Shown here: positions 16,643-24,739 of the stretch, in pieces | How positions within the stretch are numbered: the first letter of the stretch is position 1 | How the letters are laid out: each line of letters starts with the position of its first letter | Assembly (NCBI RefSeq): GCF_030818795.1 | Contig: NZ_JAUTAY010000001.1 | Span: 2,604,001-2,668,000 of the forward strand | Origin: Microbacterium sp. SORGH_AS_0862 | GTDB taxonomy: Bacteria; Actinomycetota; Actinomycetes; Actinomycetales; Microbacteriaceae | Direction of reading: 5' to 3' | DNA length: 64,000 nucleotides | Notes under the pieces: model-generated | Told to the model about the DNA's origin: nothing | Seen by the model: only the letters and a program-made list of their open reading frames with translations | Database searches by the model: none | Made by a program: the position numbers and the translations under genes

Positions 16643-16926
16643 GCATTCCGACCCTCACACCGCTGGAGACGCCGATCTTCGACGACGACGTCATCGCCGA
16701 GATGGAGCAGCACGTCGACGAAGTGCTCGCGTGCTGCCGCTGCGTTGCCGAGGCGACATCGATCTGTATCACCACATGCTGCAAGGCGCAGTTCCCGATC
16801 TGCCCTCCTCACCTCGCCGGAGCGCGCGCCGGTTTCGTACGACCACGTGTGCTCCGCTGTGCGACGTGCCGAGAAGTTCACCTCTTCGTCTCGTTCGATG
16901 ACACATACCGGGTGGTGGACTTGTGA
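16639..16926 (+). CDS. Cysteine-rich small protein
   Basis: The 95-residue protein is rich in cysteine: VLACCRCVAE, ICITTCCKAQFPICPPH and LRCATCREVHLF. These pairs could form one or two zinc sites. It sits between the two methyltransferase genes and overlaps both by 4 bases, so it is translated with them and may be a DNA-binding or adaptor subunit. No family recognised. Confidence 0.6.
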   Translation: MSIPTLTPLETPIFDDDVIAEMEQHVDEVLACCRCVAEATSICITTCCKAQFPICPPHLAGARAGFVRPRVLRCATCREVHLFVSFDDTYRVVDL

Positions 16927-18638
16927 ACGGCATCCCGTTCCTCGACTTCTTCGCCGGGTTCGGCGGCGCATCGTCCGGGCTGGTCGAGGCTGGCTTCGAG
17001 CTGTCGACGGCCTACAACCACTGGGACACGGCCATCGCCGTGCACTCGGCAAACCATCGCCGCGCAGACCACGTACAAGGCGACCTCTCCGGCTACGACA
17101 TGCGCCGCCTACCGCGCGGTGTGCCCTTCCTCTGGGCGTCGCCAGAATGCACCTGGCACTCGCCGGCGGGCGGGCGTAAGCGTCTGCGCCGCGACCCGCA
17201 GCTCGACCTGTTCGACGACTACGTCCCGAACGAGGCGGGGGAGCGCTCGCGGGCGACCATGTTCGACCCGATCCGCGCGACCGAGGCTCGTTCATTCGAC
17301 GTGACGATCATCGAGAACGTCCCCGAGGTCGCTTCGTGGCCGCTGTTCCCTGCCTGGCTGCGCATGTGGGAGGACCTCGGCTACTCCTGGCAGATCGTCA
17401 ACGCCTCCGCGGCGCACATCTACTCGCCAACGAACGCTCCCGCCGGGCAGTGGCGCGACCGGATCTACATCGTTCTCAACCGCAAGGGCCTCCGCATGCC
17501 GCGCATCGAACCGCGGCCTCCGGCATGGTGCGAGCAGTGCGGATCCGTGGTCGAGGCGGTGCAGTCCTGGAAGAAGGATCACCCGATCCGCGTCGGCAAG
17601 TACGGCCGCCAGTACGTCTACGTGTGCGGCGCGGGCCAACACGCGCGTCAGGTCGTCGAGCCGTTCGTGCTTCCGGCCTCCGCGGTCATCGACTGGTCCG
17701 ATCTCGGTGAGCGCATCGGTGACCGTAAGCGCCCGCTCGCGGCCGCCACGATGCGCCGCATCGAGGTCGGCGCTCGCATGTTCGCCCGCCCTGCGATCGT
17801 CGCCCACCACGGCGAAACGTGGGATGCGGCGAACCCTCGGCACCCGCGCCACGCCGAACTCGGCGCCTACTACCGTGTGTGGGCTCCGGACGCGGCGCCG
17901 CTCATGGCGCGCAACGCGTCCGGAGGCGACGCCCTCGCGGTGCCGCCGTTCCTCACCGCGGTCAATCACGACGCAGACCACCGGGCGATGCGACTGGACG
18001 GCGGGCCGCTCCCGACACGATCAACGAAGATCGGCGACGGGCTCGTGTTCCCGCCGTTCATCACGCATCACTACGGAGACGCCGCGGGACGCAACGGCGA
18101 CCGTCGTGTCAGCCTCGCCGAGCTGCCTCTCGGTGCGATGACCACGACGATGTCTCAGGGCATCGCGGTGCCGCCGTACGTCGTCGAGTACTTCGGGACG
18201 TCGACGGCCCGCGACATGGATCAGCCGCTCTCGGCAGTGCTTGCCGGCGCGCAGCACCACGGCCTCGCGATCCCGCCGGGCGCCTTTCTGTCCAAGCATC
18301 ACGGCGGACTGGACTACCGCGCGATCGAGCACATGAACAAACCGATCAGCGAGCCCCTGCCGACCATCGTCGCCGCCCCCAACGTCTCGCTCGTCATCCC
18401 CACCCGCACCCGACCGGAAGCGAGCTACGAGGGCGATCTGCCCTTCGACCTCGACGACGTCCGATTCAGGATGCTCGGCCCCCGTGAACACCTCCGCGCC
18501 CAACGCTTCGCGGACGACTATGACACCAGCGCAGCCAACAAGTCCCAGACGACCAAGGGCGCAGGCAACGCAGTACCGGTGAACGTCGCCCACTGGCTCG
18601 GCGGCTTCGTCGCTGAGGCAATCGGAGCAGCAGCATGA
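16923..18638 (+). CDS. C5-cytosine methyltransferase-like, atypical motif IV
   Basis: This 571-residue enzyme has the C5-methyltransferase SAM motif (LDFFAGFGGASSG, residues 7-19) and motif VI (ENVPEV). Motif IV, normally PCQxxS, reads SPECTWHS, so an extra Glu separates Pro74 and Cys76; Cys76 remains the likely nucleophile. A CxxC pair and later Cys (CEQCG, VCGAG) may form a zinc site near residue 200. Residues about 337-490 hold four degenerate repeats of 35-40 residues each beginning with [V/I/F]PP[F/Y/G], replacing the usual target domain. Motifs IX/X follow (KGAGNAVPVNVA). It probably methylates phage DNA, or makes another C5 substitution. Confidence 0.8.
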   Translation: MNGIPFLDFFAGFGGASSGLVEAGFELSTAYNHWDTAIAVHSANHRRADHVQGDLSGYDMRRLPRGVPFLWASPECTWHSPAGGRKRLRRDPQLDLFDDYVPNEAGERSRATMFDPIRATEARSFDVTIIENVPEVASWPLFPAWLRMWEDLGYSWQIVNASAAHIYSPTNAPAGQWRDRIYIVLNRKGLRMPRIEPRPPAWCEQCGSVVEAVQSWKKDHPIRVGKYGRQYVYVCGAGQHARQVVEPFVLPASAVIDWSDLGERIGDRKRPLAAATMRRIEVGARMFARPAIVAHHGETWDAANPRHPRHAELGAYYRVWAPDAAPLMARNASGGDALAVPPFLTAVNHDADHRAMRLDGGPLPTRSTKIGDGLVFPPFITHHYGDAAGRNGDRRVSLAELPLGAMTTTMSQGIAVPPYVVEYFGTSTARDMDQPLSAVLAGAQHHGLAIPPGAFLSKHHGGLDYRAIEHMNKPISEPLPTIVAAPNVSLVIPTRTRPEASYEGDLPFDLDDVRFRMLGPREHLRAQRFADDYDTSAANKSQTTKGAGNAVPVNVAHWLGGFVAEAIGAAA

Positions 18639-18916
18639 GCGCCACCACCGCGACCCGCGCCACATCCGGTGGGGGATGGAGCTTCGACGCCGACAAGGGC
18701 TGGACGCTCGACCCCGCCATGAAGGAGCAGAACGACGCCGAGCTGCGCGCGGCGCTCGCGGCGATCGACGCGTCGCACGCGCACCTCCCGACGTGCGCCC
18801 TGTGTGGTCAGCGCTGCCTTAAGCGCGACCGCTACGGCCTGTGCTCCAAGGTCACCGAGGCGCACAAGGCATGGCGCGCGAGTACACGCGCCGAAGAGAA
18901 AGCGAGCAGCCGATGA
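18635..18916 (+). CDS. Small protein with zinc-binding C terminus
   Basis: The 93-residue protein has a Trp-rich N-terminal segment (GGGWSFDADKGWTLDP) and a C-terminal CALCGQRCLKRDRYGLC cluster that could bind zinc, followed by a basic helix. It overlaps the C5-methyltransferase stop and the nuclease start by 4 bases each. Function unknown; position suggests a nucleic-acid-related accessory role. Confidence 0.6.
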   Translation: MSATTATRATSGGGWSFDADKGWTLDPAMKEQNDAELRAALAAIDASHAHLPTCALCGQRCLKRDRYGLCSKVTEAHKAWRASTRAEEKASSR

Positions 18917-19557
18917 CCCGACTCGAATCCGCTCAGAAGCTCGAGCAGCTCATGGGCGTACCCCGGCATGCCGTGCACCATCTCGGTCGCGCCGTCTCAG
19001 CCGAGGCGCGCGTGTACATCCTGCACTCGCAGGAGTGCCTCGACGCCGGGGGAGACCTGCGCGACTGCGAGTACTCCGAAGCGCTCGACCTAGGTATCGA
19101 GCCCGCCGTGTGGAACGGGCACGAGGACGTCACCGTCGTGCTCAACATCGACCCCGAGCACTTCGACCCGATACCCGCCTTCCACTACGAGGATCCGGGC
19201 ACCCACGCGATCGCGATCGCACGCGCGGCCGCGACCCGCTGCCTCCAGTTCAACAACGAAGACGACCTCCAGGAGGGCATCGCCGACGCGCTCGCCGATG
19301 CGGGTATCACCGCGATGCGTGAGGTTCGACTGTCGGACGGTGCCTCTCGTATCGACCTGCTCGCCGGCACGGTCGGCGTCGAGGTGAAGATCGCAAGCTC
19401 GATGCCCACGGTGCTCCGTCAGCTCTCCCGCTACGCGCAGTGCCCCGAGATCGACGCCCTCGTCCTCGTTACCACCCGCGCCTCGCACAGCGACATGCCG
19501 CTCACGCTCAACGGCAAGCCGCTCATCGTCTGCTCCCTCATCGGCGGTGGACTGTGA
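18913..19557 (+). CDS. PD-(D/E)XK nuclease-domain phage protein
   Basis: In this 214-residue protein the C-terminal half fits the PD-(D/E)XK fold: a Glu in DLQEGIADALADAGI, Asp in ASRIDLLAG, then the ExK pair in VGVEVKIAS, followed by a helix with LRQLSRYAQC. The arrangement matches restriction-endonuclease-like and VRR-NUC-type nucleases. The N-terminal half is unrecognised. It directly precedes an SNF2 helicase, reproducing the nuclease-helicase pair common in phage replication modules. ATG 18913 overlaps the upstream stop; an in-frame extension to 18841 shadows the previous gene. Confidence 0.75.
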   Translation: MTRLESAQKLEQLMGVPRHAVHHLGRAVSAEARVYILHSQECLDAGGDLRDCEYSEALDLGIEPAVWNGHEDVTVVLNIDPEHFDPIPAFHYEDPGTHAIAIARAAATRCLQFNNEDDLQEGIADALADAGITAMREVRLSDGASRIDLLAGTVGVEVKIASSMPTVLRQLSRYAQCPEIDALVLVTTRASHSDMPLTLNGKPLIVCSLIGGGL

Positions 19558-21290
19558 CCTCGACACGCACCTATGGCACCTACATGTACGAGCCCGCCAA
19601 CGGGCGAGTGCGTGGCCGGTGGGGACTCAAGCTCGAGCCGGCGGTCGCCGTGCGCGCCAAGCGGATCTTCACCCGGGTCGACCACGACCGATCCGGCCTT
19701 CTGATCATCACCGACGCCGACGACGTCGCTCGCGACATCGAGTGGCTGATGGAGCGCTACCCGCTAGTGCCCGCCTCGCCGGAGTCCGAGCAGCAGCTCC
19801 GCCTGCGCGCCGACGCGCACCGCGAAACCATGGCCGCCGTCGCCCGCGTCACCGCAGGCACCGGCCAGCGCCTCGACCTGCCCGCCCAACCCGCGAAAAC
19901 GCCCCGCGACTACCAGCTCGCCGCCGTCGAACTCCTCCGCGCTCGCGGTCGCCTCCTGCTCACCGATGATCTCGGCCTCGGCAAGACGTTCACGGGCTTG
20001 CTGAACCTCGTGCACGCCGACGCGCTGCCCGCGCTCATCGTCCCGCCGACCCACCTGCCGCGCCGGTGGATGACCGAGCTGGAGGAGGCGCTCCCGTGGC
20101 TGACTGTCAGCCTCGCCGCCAAGACCACGCCCTCGGCCGCGTTTCTCGACGGCGACCGCCCCGACGTGCTCATCGTCCCGTACTCGCGTCTGGACGGTTG
20201 GCGCGACCACCTCGAAGGCTGGGCCGCATCCGTCGTGTTCGACGAGGTGCAGGAACTCCGCCGCGGCGTCAGCACGAACAAAGGCAAAGCCGCCGCGCAG
20301 GTATCCAAGGACGCCGCCTTCGTCCTCGGCCTCACCGCCACACCTGTCTACAACTACGCCGGAGAGATCTGGGAACTGTTCAACATCATCGCTCCCGGCG
20401 TTCTGGGCTCGCAGTACGAGTTCATCCGCGAATGGGTCGGCCGCTGGCATCAGCAACACATGGTCGTCAGCAACCCCGCCGCCCTCGGCTCGTACCTCCG
20501 CGAGGAGGGCGTCATGCTCGGCCGCAGCCGCGCAGAAGTCGGCCGCGAACTCCCCAAGACCGTCAAGGTCCCACAGCTCGTCGACGCCGACCCCGCCGCC
20601 CTCGAACGCGTGGCCGGCGACGCACAAGCCCTCGCCCGCCTCATCCTCAACGACGCCGCCAACCGCACCGACCGTTGGCGCGCATCCGGCGAACTTGACT
20701 GGAAGCTCCGCGAAGCCACCGGCATCGGCAAAGCCCCCTACGTCGCCGAGTTCGTGAAGATGATCCTCCAATCCGAACAGAAGGTCGTCCTCTTCGGATG
20801 GCACCGAGCCGTCTACGACATCTGGCTCGAAGCGCTCGCCGCGTACGAGCCGGTCATGTACACCGGCAGCGAATCGCCCGCGCAGAAGGCCGCAGCGGAG
20901 GAGAGCTTCATCAACGGCCGTGCGCGCGTGCTCATCATGTCCCTGCGCTCCGGCGCCGGGGTCGACGGCCTCCAGAAGGCCACCAACGTCGTCGTGTTCG
21001 GTGAACTCGACTGGTCGCCGCAGGTGCACGAGCAGGCCATCGGCCGCGTCCGCCGCGACGGCATGGGTGAGGCGCCGCCGGTCGCGTACTTCCTGCACGC
21101 CACCGAGGGGTCTGACCCCACCATCCTCGAGACGCTGAACGTGAAGCGTCAGCAGTCCGAACCGATCACCACGCCGGACGGCAAGCTCCGCGCCGACGCC
21201 ACCACCGACACCAACCGGGCGCGCGCCTTGGCGCAGCAGATACTCGGCATCGCCGAGCGCCGCGGTGAAGACGAAGGAGTGAGACTGTGA
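19554..21290 (+). CDS. SNF2-family DEAD-like helicase
   Basis: This 578-residue ATPase has Walker A in LLTDDLGLGKTFTG (near residue 140), a DEVQ box (VVFDEVQEL, near residue 229), motif III LGLTATPVYN, and motifs V/VI MSLRSGAGVDGLQKA and EQAIGRVRRDG. GTG 19554 overlaps the nuclease stop (GTGA). It probably remodels DNA or protein-DNA complexes during phage replication together with the upstream nuclease. A restriction role is possible but not supported by a recognisable specificity subunit. Confidence 0.88.
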   Translation: MTSTRTYGTYMYEPANGRVRGRWGLKLEPAVAVRAKRIFTRVDHDRSGLLIITDADDVARDIEWLMERYPLVPASPESEQQLRLRADAHRETMAAVARVTAGTGQRLDLPAQPAKTPRDYQLAAVELLRARGRLLLTDDLGLGKTFTGLLNLVHADALPALIVPPTHLPRRWMTELEEALPWLTVSLAAKTTPSAAFLDGDRPDVLIVPYSRLDGWRDHLEGWAASVVFDEVQELRRGVSTNKGKAAAQVSKDAAFVLGLTATPVYNYAGEIWELFNIIAPGVLGSQYEFIREWVGRWHQQHMVVSNPAALGSYLREEGVMLGRSRAEVGRELPKTVKVPQLVDADPAALERVAGDAQALARLILNDAANRTDRWRASGELDWKLREATGIGKAPYVAEFVKMILQSEQKVVLFGWHRAVYDIWLEALAAYEPVMYTGSESPAQKAAAEESFINGRARVLIMSLRSGAGVDGLQKATNVVVFGELDWSPQVHEQAIGRVRRDGMGEAPPVAYFLHATEGSDPTILETLNVKRQQSEPITTPDGKLRADATTDTNRARALAQQILGIAERRGEDEGVRL

Positions 21291-21544
21291 ACGCAGAACG
21301 TAGACGCGCCGGGCGCCGGATCAGACGGCAGAGACGCCTCTCCCGGGCGCTCACCGCGGGGTTCGAAGGGATCTCCCTCGCGACTGTCGCCGCGGCTGCA
21401 TCCGTGATCGGCTTTACCAACGCGTTCGAGACGGCTCTCCGAGCTGAACAGATCGAAGCAGTCGCCCGTGTCTCCGACATCGAGTTGTTGCCATGGCAGC
21501 GGGAGTCTTTGCGCTCCTGGATCAAGGCCGAAGGCGCCGACTGA
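21287..21544 (+). CDS. Small basic phage protein
   Basis: The 85-residue protein starts with a strongly basic stretch (ERRRAGRRIRRQRRLSRAL), then a mildly hydrophobic Ala-rich helix (LATVAAAASVIGF) and an acidic C terminus. The basic N terminus could bind nucleic acid. GTG 21287 overlaps the helicase stop. No family recognised. Confidence 0.55.
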   Translation: MNAERRRAGRRIRRQRRLSRALTAGFEGISLATVAAAASVIGFTNAFETALRAEQIEAVARVSDIELLPWQRESLRSWIKAEGAD

Positions 21545-22767
21545 TGGGCGCGCTGATCGACCTCACCGGACGTACCTTCGGCATGCTCACCGCCGCTGAG
21601 CGCCTGCCCGACGCTGTGACACCCAGCGGCGCTCGCCAGCCGATGTGGGGATGCGTGTGCGCGTGCGGACGCCGAACCGTCGAGCAGGGCCGCGCCCTCC
21701 GCTCCGGCCGCGCCCTCTCGTGCCGCCAATGCGTGCGCGACCCCTCACGCATGCTCAAGTACGGGTCGACGTACATCGCCTACTGGCCCACGCTCGGCAT
21801 CCTCAAGATCGGGCGAGCGTTCCGCGGATCCCGCCTCGAAATGCTCCGACGCAGCGGCGCCCACATCCTCCTCGACGCCCGCGGCACCGACGCCACCTGG
21901 GAAGCCGCCGGCCTCCGCGCACTCCGCAGACTCTTCGACCCCGCCTTCACCGGACCCACCGGCGACGGCCCACACCGCGCCGACCGGATCCTGTTCCGCG
22001 GCCGCGGATGGTCGGAGTGCTTCTTCGTCGAGCTCGAAGACCTACAACTCGCATACGACGAATGCCTGCGGGCGTTCGCACTCGAAGGGAACGACATTGG
22101 AACCAACCCCCCTGCCACCCCCGCGTGGCGCCGCGCCCTCGACGCTGCCCACCGTTCTCGGGCTGCCCGTCGAAGCCGCGCCGACCGCAGTGGGCCTCCG
22201 GCTGCTGGCGGGGGAGAAGAACCTCCTACAGCTCAACCCCACAGCGCTCGCAGCACAGCTGTACCCGACCGAGCCGATCAGGTCTGCGACGGAGCGGGTG
22301 ATCCTGCACGTCGTGATGCTGGAGGAAGCCGGACACCTGTCGACGTGGATCGCGGACGGCCAGGAGTGGCTGTCGATGACACCGCCGTCGAACCTGCCGC
22401 GCTCGGCGCTCAGAGCCTCACACGCGCCCTCATTTTCACCGGCTGGGGAGAGAGAGGGAGAAGGAGCACGTGCGCGAGCGAGAGCGCGAGAGCGCGCGCA
22501 GGCGCAGGTGGACGCGGAAGAACGCGAACGTGCCGTCCGCTGGGCCGCGTGGAATCGGGATCAGACCTACGCCGCCCCTCGCAGGCCGGATCGCCCCGCC
22601 CTTCTGGACGCTCCGCCCATCGGCTGCCCGGACCACCCGAACGGTCACTACGAGCCCTGCGGTCCCTGCGGCACGGCTGCTGCCAGGCGCAGGGAGTACC
22701 TCGCTCGACACACGTACCTCGAGCAGCTCTCCATCTTCGAGGAGCAGACCGGGGGAGCGGACGATGA
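21544..22767 (+). CDS. Zinc-ribbon/GIY-YIG-like protein, 3' part doubtful
   Basis: About the first 185 residues look real. A zinc ribbon (WGCVCACGRRTVEQ, then LSCRQC) resembles the one preceding AP2 domains in phage endonucleases. A segment YIAYWPTLGILKIGRAF followed by a basic patch and helix resembles GIY-YIG/T5orf172 nucleases. The frame then runs 670 bases out of frame through the next gene, where it is an Arg/Gly/Pro-rich shadow. The original stop near 22100 may have been lost, or a frameshift may be present. Start ATG at 21544 abuts the previous TGA. Confidence 0.6.
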   Translation: MGALIDLTGRTFGMLTAAERLPDAVTPSGARQPMWGCVCACGRRTVEQGRALRSGRALSCRQCVRDPSRMLKYGSTYIAYWPTLGILKIGRAFRGSRLEMLRRSGAHILLDARGTDATWEAAGLRALRRLFDPAFTGPTGDGPHRADRILFRGRGWSECFFVELEDLQLAYDECLRAFALEGNDIGTNPPATPAWRRALDAAHRSRAARRSRADRSGPPAAGGGEEPPTAQPHSARSTAVPDRADQVCDGAGDPARRDAGGSRTPVDVDRGRPGVAVDDTAVEPAALGAQSLTRALIFTGWGERGRRSTCASESARARAGAGGRGRTRTCRPLGRVESGSDLRRPSQAGSPRPSGRSAHRLPGPPERSLRALRSLRHGCCQAQGVPRSTHVPRAALHLRGADRGSGR

Positions 22768-22777
22768 GCCTTTCTGA
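22097..22777 (+). CDS. Hypothetical phage protein with coiled coil
   Basis: TTG 22097 preceded by GAAGGG gives 226 residues. The N-terminal part (LAGEKNLLQLNPTALAAQLY, then VILHVVMLEEAGHLSTW) is structured, with helix-turn-helix-like spacing. Residues about 115-145 are a highly charged helix (GEREGEGARARARARERAQA), probably coiled coil. A C-terminal CPDHPNGHYEPCGPC motif could bind zinc. Its base composition is more gene-like than the overlapping upstream frame. It overlaps the next gene by 14 bases. Function unknown. Confidence 0.6.
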   Translation: MEPTPLPPPRGAAPSTLPTVLGLPVEAAPTAVGLRLLAGEKNLLQLNPTALAAQLYPTEPIRSATERVILHVVMLEEAGHLSTWIADGQEWLSMTPPSNLPRSALRASHAPSFSPAGEREGEGARARARARERAQAQVDAEERERAVRWAAWNRDQTYAAPRRPDRPALLDAPPIGCPDHPNGHYEPCGPCGTAAARRREYLARHTYLEQLSIFEEQTGGADDEPF

Positions 22778-23003
22778 GCTGGCGACACCGCACGCACCCT
22801 ATCGCGCTCTCGTCTCCTCCGGTCGGTGGCACGTGAGCGATGACGTGCTCCACGACTTCCTCCACAAGGTCTCGGCCTCGACGGTGCGTCGTCTCAACGT
22901 GATGCGCGAGCTGCCGAGGGGGAATGAGCCGACCGCGAGGGAGCGCGCCTACGACGCCGAGACCGCACGACTGCTGACCAAGATCCGAGAGGCCCAGCGA
23001 TGA
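22764..23003 (+). CDS. Small hypothetical phage protein
   Basis: This 79-residue, mainly helical protein (SDDVLHDFLHKVSASTVRRL and AYDAETARLLTKIREAQR) begins at ATG 22764 and overlaps both neighbours. It has no recognisable motif. The arrangement of basic and hydrophobic residues in the second helix would allow DNA binding, but that is weak evidence. Confidence 0.55.
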   Translation: MSLSELATPHAPYRALVSSGRWHVSDDVLHDFLHKVSASTVRRLNVMRELPRGNEPTARERAYDAETARLLTKIREAQR

Positions 23004-23773
23004 CCCACGACCGCGACTGCATCCGCGGATGCACCATCGTCGACAACACGAAGCACCTGGCCGTCTGCCCCGACTTCGGCAAGACCGACGGGATCTGCCA
23101 GGGTTGTGCGCCCGTGAAGGCACGCGAGGGCATGCTGCTGTGCGATCGCTGCTACCGCCGACTGTCACGAACGCTCAGCGACGCCCCTGACCTGATCGGT
23201 CACCTCCGCTCGATCGCGGACCCGATGAAGTCGAGTTGGAACTGGGACCGCATGATCGTCTCGTCGTCGCCCGTCGACATGCCGGCGCCTGTGTCGGCTG
23301 CCGTGATCGACGCGGCACGCGACGTCATGCGGATGCTGCACGAGTGGGCGGCTGTCGCGAACGGCGAGGCGTACGGCCGTAGCGATCTCATCGCGGGCGC
23401 CGACGCCGCATCCGCCTTCGACGTCGCGCACGACTATGCGCGGACGATCCTTGCTCATCTCGACGAGCTCGCGAACCGCAAGGAAGTGACACATCTCTGG
23501 GATGCAGTCATGTTCCGGCACGAGGGTGAGCCGGACTGGTGGTCCGTCGCGGACGCGCTGGGGAAGTGGTCCCTCGACGATCGCGAGCGGTGGGCCCGTA
23601 ACCCCTGCCCGTCGTGCGACTGCAAGACGATCCGTGTGCGCCCGCCTCGTCGCCGTGGCGACGTCGCCCGGTTCCGGTGCACGACGTGCGACTGGGAGGC
23701 TGACGACCAGGAGCACGGCGGCTTCTGGGCTGAGGCATTCGCCGAGGTGGTCCCGGAGGTGCCGGCTGCATGA
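23000..23773 (+). CDS. Hypothetical phage protein with two zinc sites
   Basis: The 257-residue protein has an N-terminal Cys cluster (CIRGCTIVDN, CPDF, ICQGCAP, LCDRCYRRL) and a C-terminal ribbon (NPCPSCDCKTIRVRPP, then FRCTTCDWEA). A helical domain lies between. Twin terminal zinc modules suggest nucleic-acid or protein binding. It overlaps the following excisionase-like gene by 4 bases. Similar proteins are common and uncharacterised in actinophages. Confidence 0.65.
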   Translation: MTHDRDCIRGCTIVDNTKHLAVCPDFGKTDGICQGCAPVKAREGMLLCDRCYRRLSRTLSDAPDLIGHLRSIADPMKSSWNWDRMIVSSSPVDMPAPVSAAVIDAARDVMRMLHEWAAVANGEAYGRSDLIAGADAASAFDVAHDYARTILAHLDELANRKEVTHLWDAVMFRHEGEPDWWSVADALGKWSLDDRERWARNPCPSCDCKTIRVRPPRRRGDVARFRCTTCDWEADDQEHGGFWAEAFAEVVPEVPAA

Positions 23774-24012
23774 GCATCTCAGAACGGAGCGAGCCGGTTC
23801 GCATCCTCACGCTGGCTCAAGCGGCGAAGCGGGTTGGCAAGTCGGAGCGACAGATCCGCAGGTACATCGAGCAGGGGTTACTGGAGCCGGTCGCACCCTC
23901 GATCAAGCGCTACTACGAGCAGTCGGTCGTCAAAGCGGAGAAGGAGAGCCGGTCTCGTGTCGGCCGCCCGCGTAAGACGCGCGAGAAAAACGTGTCAAAC
24001 TCGTCCGCCTAA
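23770..24012 (+). CDS. MerR/excisionase-like HTH protein
   Basis: The 80-residue protein has a winged-helix motif, LTLAQAAKRVGKSERQIRRY followed by IEQGLLEPV, and a basic C-terminal tail (SRSRVGRPRKTREKN). Recombination directionality factors and small phage regulators both have this look. It is the last gene of the first early block, followed by a terminator-like hairpin at 24050. It might be the excisionase or a late-gene regulator. Confidence 0.7.
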   Translation: MSISERSEPVRILTLAQAAKRVGKSERQIRRYIEQGLLEPVAPSIKRYYEQSVVKAEKESRSRVGRPRKTREKNVSNSSA

Positions 24013-24049
24013 TCTGCTACGCTGTGCGTGCACAAGATCTATGACCAAG

Positions 24050-24069
24050 CCTCACCTTCGGGTGGGGCT
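24050..24069 (+). terminator. Hairpin terminator with UUCG loop
   Basis: An 8-bp stem (GCCTCACC with GGTGGGGC, one GU pair) closes on a TTCG tetraloop and is followed by TTTCGTCATTTC. It lies 38 bases after the HTH gene and probably ends the early transcript. The rest of the 24012-24299 gap shows no convincing gene; a new promoter for the HNH and late genes probably lies there, but no clear box was identified. Confidence 0.75.
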
Positions 24070-24298
24070 TTCGTCATTTCGTCCCGGAGTTGCGTGCCCT
24101 TCGCCGGGATCTCGCTCCGCCGCCGCACGCTCCCATTCGACGCACCGAAAGCTCGAGCTAGAGTCCGCCTTCGCGCGGTGACGCTCGGCATGCTGCAACC
24201 GAGAGCGGTGGACGCGCGGCGGAGCGCAGTCGTGATCGGCGGGGTGCTCGGGTGTCGTCACCTCGGGCGCCTCGCCGCCACGATGGGAGGTCCAGGTC

Positions 24299-24607
24299 GT
24301 GCCGAAGAACGAGGGCGCAGTGATCCCGGCGTGGAGTGGTCGCCGTGCAGCGGATGCTCTCGCTCAGGTGAAAGCGAAGGGCCGCAAGAACCGCACGCCG
24401 TGCTGTATCTGCGGACAACATATCGATTACGACCTACCCGGAACTCATCCGCAGGGATGCACCGTGCAGCATCTCCGATCCCGCCGCCGGTTCCCCGAGC
24501 TCACGTGGCTGTCATCGAACTGGGCGCCAGCACACAAGGAGTGCAACGAGTCTGACGGCGATGGATCGCGCGGCGAAGACGGCGGCGTGACGTCGAGCGA
24601 TTGGTGA
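24299..24607 (+). CDS. HNH endonuclease
   Basis: The 102-residue protein has the HNH beta-beta-alpha metal pattern: TPCCICGQHIDYDLP, then CTVQHLRSRRRFPEL and NWAPAHKECNES, with two zinc-binding Cys pairs. HNH proteins located just before the terminase genes are widely conserved in siphoviruses and assist DNA packaging by helping the large terminase cut DNA; that role is inferred from position. The GTG at 24299 follows GGGAGGTCCAG at suitable spacing. The 133 bases to the next gene contain nothing evident. Confidence 0.9.
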   Translation: MPKNEGAVIPAWSGRRAADALAQVKAKGRKNRTPCCICGQHIDYDLPGTHPQGCTVQHLRSRRRFPELTWLSSNWAPAHKECNESDGDGSRGEDGGVTSSDW

Positions 24608-24739
24608 TCGGCTGAAAGATCCACGCTCGCATGAGGGGTGGACACCGCCGCGGAGGGCTTCCTCCCCCTCCGCGGTCGACCCCCTACCCCTCGCGCGAGT
24701 TGCATGGCGGCGAAAATGGACCCTGACCGGGAGGTTTCG

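Noticed and set aside
14051..21290. Reading the methyltransferase/helicase/nuclease cassette as a DISARM or type III restriction system
   Set aside because: No DUF1998 or phospholipase-D component and no Res/Mod pair is present; the nuclease-SNF2 pair and the fusion both occur in phage replication regions, so a named defence system is not supported.
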